18,661 bases of DNA from Tepidimicrobium sp. (GTDB lineage: Bacteria > Bacillota > Clostridia > Tissierellales > Tepidimicrobiaceae). Position 1 is the stretch's first letter; every line of letters starts with the position of its first letter. Below, one piece after another: positions 7,867 to 14,397 of this stretch. The stretch lies in assembly GCA_012839395.1 (NCBI GenBank), contig DUNJ01000053.1, positions 1 to 18,661 on the forward strand, in the 5' to 3' direction. Position numbers and translations under genes: made by a program. The notes beneath the pieces were generated by a model. It ran no database searches. It had not been told where the DNA came from and worked only from the letters and a program-made list of their open reading frames with translations.

Positions 7867-9093
7867 ATGGCTAATGTATTCCATACATTGCAGGAACGAG
7901 GTTACATAGACCAAGTAACCCACGAAGAAGAATTGATCAAACTTTTAGAAGAGGAATCCGTTACATTTTATGTAGGATTTGATGCAACTGCCGATAGCTT
8001 AACTCTAGGCCATTTTATCCAGATAATGGTGATGATGCATATGCAAAAGGCAGGTCATAGGCCTATTGCCGTATTAGGAGGAGGAACCACAATGGTAGGG
8101 GATCCTTCTGGAAGAACCGATATGAGAAAGATGATGACTAAGGAACAGATAGATTATAATGCGGCAAGGTTTAAAGAACAGCTCTCGAGATTTATAGATT
8201 TTGATAATGATAAGGCCTTAATAGTCAACAATGCCGATTGGCTATTGGATCTAAACTTCTTGGATTTCATGCGGGAAGTTGGTGTCCATTTTTCAGTCAA
8301 TAGAATGCTTACCTTTGATTGCTATAAAAATAGGCTAGAGGAAGGATTAACCTTCTTTGAATTCAGCTATATGCTGATGCAGTCCTATGATTATTTAAAG
8401 CTATTTAGGGATTATAACTGTCGGCTCCAAGTAGGTGGAAGCGATCAATGGTCCAATATTCTTAGTGGTACAGAGTTAATACGAAAATTAGAAGGAGAAC
8501 AGGCATATGTTATGACCTTCAATCTGCTGTCTACCGCTGCAGGGACTAAGATGGGAAAAACTGAAGCTGGCACTATATGGCTAGATCCTTCAAAGACATC
8601 GCCCTACGAGTTATATCAATACTTAAGAAATTCTGATGATAGAGACGTAAAGAAATTCCTTGCTCTATTGACATTCTTGCCTATGGAGGAAGTAAATAGG
8701 TTAGGCAACCTTAAAGGTGCTGAAATAAATGCTGCAAAGGAAGTTCTTGCATATGAGGTTACAAAGATAATTCACGGTGAAAACGAAGCAAAAAAAGCGG
8801 CTCAGGCTTCAAGGGCCTTATTTTCAAATGGTTCCCAAACTGAGTCTATACCCCACACGGAATTGGATAGGTCGCTATTTAAGGATGGAATAGGAATACT
8901 AGATCTATTAAGAAAGATTGGGTTAACCAAATCGAATGGAGAGGGCAGAAGGCTAATACAACAGGGGGGTATTAGCATAGATGGTATTAAGGTTGAAGAT
9001 ACAAACAAAATACTTACCCTTAAGGATTTTGAGGATAATAAACTCCTAATAAGAAAAGGGAAGAAGGTCTACCATCAAGTAAGAGTGAAGTAG
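7867..9093 (+). CDS. tyrS: Tyrosyl-tRNA synthetase
   Basis: It charges tRNA-Tyr with tyrosine in the cytoplasm. The 408 residues match bacterial TyrRS. The class I catalytic core begins with YVGFDATADSLTLGHF (35-50), containing the HIGH-type motif LGHF. It continues with GGGTTMVGDPSGR (71-83) and the tyrosine-binding YMLMQSYDY (168-176). QVGGSDQW (188-195) follows. The KMSKS loop reads KMGKT (228-232), a common variant. The C-terminal S4-like RNA-binding domain is at about 345-405 (GEGRRLIQQGGISIDG). The ATG has an AGGAGGG site at 7855-7861. The upstream T-box with specifier UAC independently supports tyrosine specificity. The gene is single and ends at its own terminator. Confidence 0.97.
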   Translation: MANVFHTLQERGYIDQVTHEEELIKLLEEESVTFYVGFDATADSLTLGHFIQIMVMMHMQKAGHRPIAVLGGGTTMVGDPSGRTDMRKMMTKEQIDYNAARFKEQLSRFIDFDNDKALIVNNADWLLDLNFLDFMREVGVHFSVNRMLTFDCYKNRLEEGLTFFEFSYMLMQSYDYLKLFRDYNCRLQVGGSDQWSNILSGTELIRKLEGEQAYVMTFNLLSTAAGTKMGKTEAGTIWLDPSKTSPYELYQYLRNSDDRDVKKFLALLTFLPMEEVNRLGNLKGAEINAAKEVLAYEVTKIIHGENEAKKAAQASRALFSNGSQTESIPHTELDRSLFKDGIGILDLLRKIGLTKSNGEGRRLIQQGGISIDGIKVEDTNKILTLKDFEDNKLLIRKGKKVYHQVRVK

Positions 9094-9101
9094 TTCAAAA
9101 G

Positions 9102-9126
9102 AGAGGTCCTGAATCCAGGGCCTTTT
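9102..9126 (+). terminator. Terminator of tyrS
   Basis: AGGTCCTG (9104-9111) pairs with CAGGGCCT (9116-9123) around a four-base loop, followed by TTT and a further T-rich stretch (AAATTTTTATAG). Confidence 0.7.
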
Positions 9127-9214
9127 AAATTTTTATAGTTGCCAACCTTATCCATATAATAACATCATTATGTTATCTTGCCATGTATTGATCGTTTATT
9201 TCCAATAAATTTAA

Positions 9215-9223
9215 TGCTATACT
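9215..9223 (+). promoter_or_regulatory. Possible extended -10 promoter of the CAP-domain gene
   Basis: TGCTATACT at 9215-9223 fits the extended -10 form TGnTATAAT with one change. No clear -35 box is seen. It lies 34 bases ahead of the ATG, between the tyrS terminator and the gene. Confidence 0.35.
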
Positions 9224-9256
9224 CTTTTAAAACTAAAATATAAAGGGAGGATATAT

Positions 9257-9823
9257 ATGGAAGCTAATGGTAAGAAGATAATAGTTTCATTGATTATAGC
9301 ACTATTATTGGGAACATCGATGGGACATGCCCAAAGCAACAATTTATACTATGCAAGATATAATAGTCAAACCAATAGAGGAGGACGCCCTATATATTAC
9401 AATCAACCTTATGATAGATATAAATCAGATACTTCGGTAGCGGATTATTCCATGGAAATGGAAGTACTGAGGCTTGTAAATATTGAGAGACAAAAAGCTG
9501 GACTAGCTCCATTCGTACATAGCGAAGAGCTGTCTAAAGTAGCTAGGACTAAATCCGAGGATATGGCCAGAAATAACTATTTTAGCCATAATTCCCCTAC
9601 TTACGGAGATCCCTTTTCTATGATTAGAAGCTTTGGAATCCAATATAGAACTGCTGGGGAAAATATAGCCAAGGGCTACTCTAGCGCCCAATCGGTGATG
9701 AATGGCTGGATGGGTTCATCTGGTCATAGAGCAAATATTCTTAACCCAGCCTTTGGAAAAATTGGAATAGGCTATGCCAATATCAATGGTACTTCATATT
9801 GGACACAAACTTTTACGAATTAG
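9257..9823 (+). CDS. Secreted CAP/SCP-domain protein (YkwD-like)
   Basis: This is a probable exported protein of unknown exact role. Bacterial CAP-domain proteins of this type occur in spore coats, in cell walls or free outside the cell. The 188 residues start with a signal peptide: Lys6-Lys7, a hydrophobic run (8-22), and a likely cleavage after GHA at residue 25. A tyrosine- and arginine-rich linker (about 29-57, seven Tyr) precedes the CAP domain (66-188). CAP signatures are LRLVNIERQKAGLAP (71-85), His111 in YFSHNSP, Glu135 in GENIA, His157 in GHRANILN, and YWTQTF at the end. The two histidines and the glutamate match the family's conserved cavity. There is no LPXTG, SLH or LysM anchor. 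The ATG has a GGGAGGA site. The MarR promoter lies just after the stop codon. Confidence 0.9.
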   Translation: MEANGKKIIVSLIIALLLGTSMGHAQSNNLYYARYNSQTNRGGRPIYYNQPYDRYKSDTSVADYSMEMEVLRLVNIERQKAGLAPFVHSEELSKVARTKSEDMARNNYFSHNSPTYGDPFSMIRSFGIQYRTAGENIAKGYSSAQSVMNGWMGSSGHRANILNPAFGKIGIGYANINGTSYWTQTFTN

Positions 9824-9827
9824 GGTA

Positions 9828-9855
9828 TTGACTTTTCAATATAAGCATATATAAT
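9828..9855 (+). promoter_or_regulatory. Promoter of the MarR-MATE operon
   Basis: TTGACT (9828-9833) and a perfect TATAAT (9850-9855) are separated by 16 bases. The predicted start near 9862 falls inside the palindrome that begins at 9856. The promoter begins five bases after the upstream stop codon. Confidence 0.7.
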
Positions 9856-9894
9856 AAATAGTTAGAATTCTAACAGTTAGAATTCTAACTATTT
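9856..9894 (+). promoter_or_regulatory. Operator: perfect 39-base palindrome with two GTTAGAATTCTAAC boxes
   Basis: The two copies of the self-complementary 14-mer GTTAGAATTCTAAC (9861-9874 and 9876-9889) are separated by one A at 9875. The flanks AAATA and TATTT extend this to a perfect inverted repeat of 19+1+19 bases. It abuts the -10 box and covers the likely start site, the ideal place for a repressor. The half-site GTTAGA resembles the GTTAG-containing operators I recall for S. aureus MepR, so the adjacent MarR protein is the obvious ligand (inference). The same sequence could also fold as a hairpin in RNA. Confidence 0.8.
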
Positions 9895-9910
9895 TTGTTT
9901 AGGTGATTCT

Positions 9911-10363
9911 ATGTCGGGTAAATTTATAGATGATATTAGATACAATCTATTACGCTTCATTTCCCTATTCCATCAAAATTTTACACCTGCTTTTAGAATA
10001 AAGAATGATAAATATAACTGCACTAAAAATCAAATAAAGGCCATAATGATTATTGGCAAATCGGGCAAAATATCCCCTACCGTTTTAGGAAAATGCATGG
10101 ATATGGAAAAGGGGAGCGTTACAACCTTGATCTACTCTCTTGAAGAGCTCAATCTAGTACATAGGGAAGATGACCAGGAGGATAGACGGAAGGTATTGAT
10201 CCAATTGACCGATGAAGGTTTGAAATATTATCTAGTGCTTAAAAATAGATTTCTAAATCAAATAGAGGAACGATTTTTTAACCTTTCAAAAGATGAAATA
10301 ATAGAATTTAACAAGAGTTTACAGTTTGTAGTAGAAATTTTAGAAAAAGTGAGGGATGCTTGA
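9911..10363 (+). CDS. MarR-family transcriptional regulator (MepR-like)
   Basis: This is a small winged-helix repressor, probably controlling its own operon with the MATE pump that follows. The 150 residues match the family. Helices at the N- and C-ends (about 1-36 and 100-148) would form the dimer interface. The DNA-binding helix-turn-helix covers about 55-80 (SPTVLGKCMDMEKGSVTTLI). The wing contains EDDQEDRRKVLIQLTDEG (86-103), with the Asp91-Arg92 pair typical of MarR proteins. The ATG has an AGGTGATT site. Its TGA overlaps the ATG of the MATE gene by one base (TGATG), so translation is probably coupled. A MarR gene overlapping a MATE pump is the arrangement of mepR-mepA in S. aureus. The inducer is unknown. 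Drug response is inferred from that comparison. Confidence 0.93.
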   Translation: MSGKFIDDIRYNLLRFISLFHQNFTPAFRIKNDKYNCTKNQIKAIMIIGKSGKISPTVLGKCMDMEKGSVTTLIYSLEELNLVHREDDQEDRRKVLIQLTDEGLKYYLVLKNRFLNQIEERFFNLSKDEIIEFNKSLQFVVEILEKVRDA

Positions 10364-11763
10364 TGGATGTAAAAGGTAGAAGATCGAAGATGTTAGGGGA
10401 AGAAGCTGTCGGAAAGCTTCTTATCAGATTTTCCATCCCTGCTATAGTAGGGATGATGGTCAACGCCTTATATAATATAGTCGATAGAATTTTTATAGGT
10501 AAGGACATGGGTAGTATAGGGATTGGAGCTATATTTGTAGGCTCCCCCGTCGCATTAATACTTATGGCTTTTGGAATGTTAATAGGTATTGGGGGCAATT
10601 CCTTATCCTCAATACGCTTGGGTCAGAATAGAAAGGATGAAGCAGAGTCCATACTTGGAAATGCATTCACCCTATTGGTAATAATATCATTGATCTTAAC
10701 TATATCTGGTCTTATATTTATAGAACCCCTGCTAAGGTTATTTGGAGCTAGTAAGGATATTCTCCCCCACTCCGTAGCCTACTTGTCCATAATTTTAATA
10801 GGTTCCCCATTTCAATCTGTAGGATTTGGATTAAACAATTTTATTAGGGGTGAAGGAAACCCTAAAATTGCCATGAATACTATGCTCATAGGGGCTATTC
10901 TAAACATAATATTGGACTATATTTTTATATTTAAATTCAATATGGGAATAAAAGGAGCTGCATGGGCCACAATTATTTCCCAGGCGGTATCTGCGGCCTG
11001 GGTTATTAATTATTTTTCGGGCAATAGAAGCATGTTAAAGTTGAGGAAGAAAAATTTAGCACTTAAAACAGATATAGTTAAAGATATCCTCTCAATAGGC
11101 TTTGCCCCATTTAGCATGCAATTAGCTGCCTCTATGGTAACAGCTATATTAAATAATACGCTGAGTACCTATGGTGGAGATGTAGCAATTTCTAGTATGG
11201 GGGTAATTCATAGCATAACTATGTTGATACTGATGCCTGTATTTGGTATAAACCAAGGTGCACAGCCTATAATAGGATTTAATTATGGGGCGCAGCAATA
11301 TGATAGGGTTACGGATGCATTAAAAAAAGCCATAATAGCTGCTACCTCGGTGGTAGGCCTAGGTTTTATACTTACTCAAACCATGCCTGCCCAACTATTT
11401 AAGCTGTTTTTAAATGAGGGGGACGATATTGTCAATATACTGGAAGTCGGCACTAGGGGTTTAAGAATTTATTTGGCACTGCTGCCTATCGTAGGATTTC
11501 AAATCGTTAGTTCTAACTACTTTCAAGCTACGGGAAAGCCTAGGCAAGCTGCCTTATTAAGCTTATCTAGGCAAGTCTTAGTATTGATCCCTGCATTAAT
11601 AATCCTTCCCAGATTCTTCGAACTCACAGGAGTCTGGGCAGCGGGACCAGTGTCAGATCTGGTTGCCTCTACGCTGACTGCCATTTTCCTAGTTGGTGAC
11701 TTTAAAAACCTTAAAGAAGAGCGTAGGATGATTAAGAATAGAGTCGTCGAAGAAAATAGATAG
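10363..11763 (+). CDS. MATE-family efflux transporter (MepA-like)
   Basis: It is an integral membrane pump that exports cationic drugs or metabolites in exchange for Na+ or H+. The 466 residues and about 12 hydrophobic segments match the MATE family. The N-terminal repeat contains FSIPAIVGMMVNALYNIVDR, typical of the MepA/DinF-type branch, and GIGGNSLSSIRLGQ. The C-terminal repeat begins near residue 240 with FAPFSMQLAASMV, and has GINQGAQPIIGFNYGAQQYD, the family's second signature. A basic tail follows the last segment. The start is the ATG at 10363, with GAGGG seven bases upstream. The in-frame TTG at 10360 is only one codon earlier and less likely. Co-transcription with the MarR regulator suggests induction by a pumped compound. 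The substrate cannot be read from the sequence. Confidence 0.93.
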   Translation: MDVKGRRSKMLGEEAVGKLLIRFSIPAIVGMMVNALYNIVDRIFIGKDMGSIGIGAIFVGSPVALILMAFGMLIGIGGNSLSSIRLGQNRKDEAESILGNAFTLLVIISLILTISGLIFIEPLLRLFGASKDILPHSVAYLSIILIGSPFQSVGFGLNNFIRGEGNPKIAMNTMLIGAILNIILDYIFIFKFNMGIKGAAWATIISQAVSAAWVINYFSGNRSMLKLRKKNLALKTDIVKDILSIGFAPFSMQLAASMVTAILNNTLSTYGGDVAISSMGVIHSITMLILMPVFGINQGAQPIIGFNYGAQQYDRVTDALKKAIIAATSVVGLGFILTQTMPAQLFKLFLNEGDDIVNILEVGTRGLRIYLALLPIVGFQIVSSNYFQATGKPRQAALLSLSRQVLVLIPALIILPRFFELTGVWAAGPVSDLVASTLTAIFLVGDFKNLKEERRMIKNRVVEENR

Positions 11764-11769
11764 AAAATA

Positions 11770-11799
11770 AAAGGGCCACTAAATTTAGTAGCCCTTTAT
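11770..11799. terminator. Bidirectional terminator between MATE and Nudix genes
   Basis: AAAGGGC (11769-11775) pairs with GCCCTTT (11791-11797), and inside it ACTAAA with TTTAGT. T-rich or A-rich sequence follows on both sides (TTATTATAT on plus, TTATTTTC on minus). The Nudix stop codon (11785-11787) sits in the inner stem, so the hairpin serves both converging genes. Confidence 0.75.
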
Positions 11800-12402
11800 T
11801 ATATCTACAAAATGCTTTGTAATCTTTGCCGTGTGCCCCCATATAATATAGCCTTCATATCTATAAAAATAGACAGGATATCTACCCTTTTGCCAATTAT
11901 AATCCTTGCCATTAGGGATTAGGCTATAGGGGAAATCTCCACTTATAGATGTTCTCAAATCTATATAATAGACCTTAGGTTCCGTTTCGATCAAGAAATC
12001 CAAGGGTACAGTAAATATATGATCCACCTCACCCCTATATGGCCTAATGTCATTTAAGTTTATACCATCTATAATGCCTAGGAAGGAATAGATAATGGAG
12101 TTATAGTATGATACTATATAATCTAATTCTCCCAAAACACCTATGTTATCTTTATCGATATTGAGTTCCTCCATGGTCTCCCTTATAGCGGCTTCTTCAT
12201 ATGTTTCCCCGCATTCCACCTGGCCACCTGGGAAGGATATCTCACCCGGTTGTCTTTTTAAGGTCTTTGACCTTACCTCATATATTAATTCCCACTGTCC
12301 ACCCACGTCTATTAACGGTATAAACACTGAGTAGCTATGTATTATATCCATAGCCTTAGGTTTTCGGTTTGCGATACGTCTCTGAATATATTCAATATCC
12401 AC
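11785..12402 (-). CDS. Nudix hydrolase, CoA pyrophosphatase (NudL/UPF0035) type
   Basis: It probably cleaves coenzyme A or a related nucleotide pyrophosphate to 4'-phosphopantetheine and 3',5'-ADP. A complete Nudix box G-x5-E-x7-RE-x2-EE is present (GQVECGE, then RETMEEL, about residues 61-80). It is preceded by TLKRQPGEISFPGG, which matches the LR-x-GE-x-x-FPGG signature of the CoA-specific subgroup. I place the start at the GTG at 12400-12402. A GGAGG (12411-12415) lies eight bases ahead of it. An ATG at 12415-12417 would be in frame five codons earlier, but that GGAGG overlaps it and nothing resembling a ribosome site precedes it. This gives 205 residues. The gene stands alone on its strand, with a terminator at its 3' end. 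Substrate preference is family inference. Confidence 0.88.
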   Translation of the reverse strand: MDIEYIQRRIANRKPKAMDIIHSYSVFIPLIDVGGQWELIYEVRSKTLKRQPGEISFPGGQVECGETYEEAAIRETMEELNIDKDNIGVLGELDYIVSYYNSIIYSFLGIIDGINLNDIRPYRGEVDHIFTVPLDFLIETEPKVYYIDLRTSISGDFPYSLIPNGKDYNWQKGRYPVYFYRYEGYIIWGHTAKITKHFVDIIKGY

Positions 12403-12594
12403 CCCAAATACCTCCATGTTTCAATATATCACAGCAAATTTAAATCCAATTCCAAATATACAAATACAATCCCCACTTCAACTATATGGAACTTATATAT
12501 GAATCCATTGAAAGTTACTACATTTATATCCTTTCAATAACTATTTAAATACATCCTAACATTATAGGCAACTGGGTATGTATTATTGGAACAG
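12403..12594. other. AT-rich spacer between the Nudix and cold-shock genes
   Basis: I see no coding sequence or RNA gene here. It should hold the Nudix promoter on the minus strand, but no -35/-10 pair at good spacing stands out. An open frame on the plus strand crosses it but has no ribosome site and runs antisense into the Nudix gene. Confidence 0.4.
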
Positions 12595-12630
12595 AAAAAG
12601 CCTCAAGGATATTTATCTTTAAGGCTTTTG
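12595..12630 (-). terminator. Terminator of the cold-shock gene
   Basis: On the minus strand AAAAGCCTT (12621-12629) pairs with AAGGCTTTT-type bases at 12596-12603, with an inner AGAT / ATCCT-like stem and two mismatches. A run of T (CTTTTTCTG on the minus strand) follows. It lies 17 bases past the stop codon. Confidence 0.65.
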
Positions 12631-12646
12631 GTTCCATCTTATTCAA

Positions 12647-12850
12647 TTACTGAACTGGTGTAACATCTTCAGCTTGGGGTCCCTTTGCACCTTCGACCAC
12701 TCTAAAGGTGACCGCTTCCCCTTCATCTAAGGTTTTAAATCCTTCCTTGTTGATCTGTGAAAAATGTACGAATACATCCGTACCTTCTTCCGTTTGAATA
12801 AATCCAAAACCCTTTTCCGAATTGAACCATTTTACTGTACCATTGATCAT
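12647..12850 (-). CDS. Cold-shock protein (CspA/CspB family RNA chaperone)
   Basis: This is a single cold-shock domain of 67 residues, the usual size. It binds single-stranded RNA or DNA and melts secondary structure, in growth as well as after cold shock. RNP1 is KGFGFIQ (about 13-19) and RNP2 is VFVHFSQI (about 26-33). The opening MINGTVKWFNSEKG and closing GPQAEDVTPV are standard. The start is the ATG at 12848-12850, with GGAGG at 12860-12864. A longer in-frame reading to 12922 has no ribosome site and would add 24 residues not found in the family. It is preceded by a leader of about 160 bases with a strong stem-loop, which suggests post-transcriptional control. The protein is acidic, as is usual. 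Confidence 0.96.
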   Translation of the reverse strand: MINGTVKWFNSEKGFGFIQTEEGTDVFVHFSQINKEGFKTLDEGEAVTFRVVEGAKGPQAEDVTPVQ

Positions 12851-12898
12851 CTTAATATACCTCCAAATTTTTATTCCTTTAATCCTCAGAACGCTTGT

Positions 12899-12948
12899 AA
12901 GAAATAAAGATTTGGAGAGCAATATAACCTATCAAAATCTTATTTCTT
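12899..12948 (-). promoter_or_regulatory. Stem-loop in the cold-shock gene leader
   Basis: On the minus strand AAGAAATAAGATTT (12935-12948) pairs with AAATCTTTATTTCTT (12899-12913), with one bulged base, around a loop of about 21 bases. The stem is AU-rich and so temperature-sensitive. It ends about 35 bases ahead of the ribosome site. A regulatory role is inferred, by analogy with long csp leaders. Confidence 0.55.
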
Positions 12949-13017
12949 CCACAATTTCCTATTACTATATAATAATTTGAATCGCACCGCTTTACTGATG
13001 AATTAAGGTTATACCCT

Positions 13018-13046
13018 ATTATATCCTCAGTCCATTAAAATAGCAA
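13018..13046 (-). promoter_or_regulatory. Promoter of the cold-shock gene
   Basis: On the minus strand TTGCTA (13041-13046) and TATAAT (13018-13023) are 17 bases apart, a near-consensus vegetative promoter. Transcription would start near 13011, leaving a leader of about 160 bases before the ATG at 12850. The -35 box lies 24 bases downstream of the patatin stop codon. Confidence 0.7.
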
Positions 13047-13069
13047 TCCTTTTTTGCAAATTATCCCTA

Positions 13070-14281
13070 TTATCTTTCGACAAACAAAATATTCCCAAAC
13101 TCCTTAACAACCTCTTCCTTGGTAAATATGTGCAATATATCTACTTTCTCAATTATTCTATCTATTATCCGTTCTTCCTCTTCGCTATCTCCTCCCGATT
13201 TTAAACCCTCCTTTACTAGCTGAAGCAGTTCATGCCAAGTATATACATTGAATCTCTCTATATTATACAATTTTGCTAGCTCCTCTAGCAAAACATAGAA
13301 TAGATCTGAATAATCATCCTCATCATCAACCCCTAAAAGATTAGATAGCTTTGGAATAACCCTTTCAAATAACATCCTTCTATTGGATTCCCCTTCAATT
13401 CTAAACAATTTTGCCAGTTTCAATATTCTAGCCTTATCTAGGCTCAATAGATATTCCATAAAATAGTTCTCATCCTTATCCGCTTCAATATAATAATCAT
13501 GTCCTTTTAATGACCTTAATGCCTTCAATGCATCAAAATATCCTAATTTAAGGTTGTATCGTGCCCTATCGCCATCAAAATCCAAAATGCTACCTAAGCT
13601 TTCTCTAGGGGATATTATAATAGCGTTTAACCCCTTTAAGTCCACCCTTCTAATAACGCCAGCTGCACGAGTTCTTATGAGTATCAAATCCTTATAACCC
13701 TTATCCTTCAATAGGTTTACAGGCAGATTGTTATAGAAGCTGCCATCTATATAGCTTTTTCCATCTATCTTCTCTCGCCTAAATACAGGTAGATATGCAC
13801 TTGCCAATAGATAGTCCCTTAGTTTTCCATGGGGGATATCCTCAATATAGACCTCCAACGGTTTCATGTCCGTCAACGAAACCGTTACTATCCCAAAATC
13901 CTTTCCCGAATTTCTAATCCTCTCTTCATCCAAAATATCCTCTATTAAGTCCTTTAGAGGAGTGATATCCAAACCCTTATCAGTTATAACCCCTTTAAGT
14001 TTTTCAGCTATGAGCTTAATATCCTCCCTATCCAATTTACCCTGCTTTCCCAACTGAAATATATATTCGTTGCTAGGATCGATTACCCTAGAATAGGACA
14101 TGTCACTCCATATCTCATAGGCTTTTTCAAAATCCCCCTGGACTATCATGGCCCCATTTAACGCTCCTACTGAGGTACCAGAGACCCCCTTTACCTGAAT
14201 TCCTTCTTCCAATAGGGCCTTATAAGCTCCTATATGATAAGCACCCCTAGCTCCGCCGCCTTCTAAAACCAAACCATACAT
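13070..14281 (-). CDS. Patatin-like phospholipase (RssA/YchK-type) with C-terminal extension
   Basis: This is a probable cytoplasmic acyl hydrolase with the Ser-Asp dyad of the patatin family. The oxyanion motif GGGARG is at 8-13, the nucleophile elbow GTSVG at 35-39 (Ser37), and the catalytic aspartate in YIDGS at 177-181 (Asp179). SAYLPVF (161-167) is also a family feature. The patatin core ends near residue 280. The remaining residues, about 120, form a charged, helical extension with two clusters of D and E and no family I recognise. There is no signal peptide or membrane segment. The ATG has a GAGGTGGT site. There is no clear terminator before the cold-shock promoter. The lipid substrate and physiological role cannot be told. 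Confidence 0.9.
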   Translation of the reverse strand: MYGLVLEGGGARGAYHIGAYKALLEEGIQVKGVSGTSVGALNGAMIVQGDFEKAYEIWSDMSYSRVIDPSNEYIFQLGKQGKLDREDIKLIAEKLKGVITDKGLDITPLKDLIEDILDEERIRNSGKDFGIVTVSLTDMKPLEVYIEDIPHGKLRDYLLASAYLPVFRREKIDGKSYIDGSFYNNLPVNLLKDKGYKDLILIRTRAAGVIRRVDLKGLNAIIISPRESLGSILDFDGDRARYNLKLGYFDALKALRSLKGHDYYIEADKDENYFMEYLLSLDKARILKLAKLFRIEGESNRRMLFERVIPKLSNLLGVDDEDDYSDLFYVLLEELAKLYNIERFNVYTWHELLQLVKEGLKSGGDSEEEERIIDRIIEKVDILHIFTKEEVVKEFGNILFVER

Positions 14282-14353
14282 TTCTATACCACCTCATCCA
14301 ATATAGATGTGCAACTTAAATACCTAGTAATTTATACCCGTTTTTAGCCAAAT

Positions 14354-14388
14354 AAAAATGGCCATACTCATAAGAGTTGACCATTTTT
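14354..14388 (-). terminator. Terminator of the symporter gene
   Basis: AAAAATGG (14354-14361) pairs with CCATTTTT (14381-14388), with an inner ACTC / GAGT stem. On the minus strand it ends in CCATTTTTATTT, ten bases after the symporter stop. It lies ahead of the patatin gene, which must have its own promoter. Confidence 0.75.
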
Positions 14389-14397
14389 GCAATATCC

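Noticed and set aside
9856..9894. The palindrome read as a transcription terminator for the CAP-domain gene
   Set aside because: It lies just after a near-consensus promoter and is built of two identical palindromic boxes, which fits an operator better. A secondary terminator role is not excluded.
12337..12540. Small plus-strand open frame of 67 codons beside the Nudix gene
   Set aside because: It has no ribosome site, runs antisense to the Nudix gene and has unconvincing composition.
12851..12922. 24-residue N-terminal extension of the cold-shock protein
   Set aside because: It has no ribosome site, it is absent from the family, and it overlaps the leader stem-loop. The ATG at 12850 has a GGAGG site.
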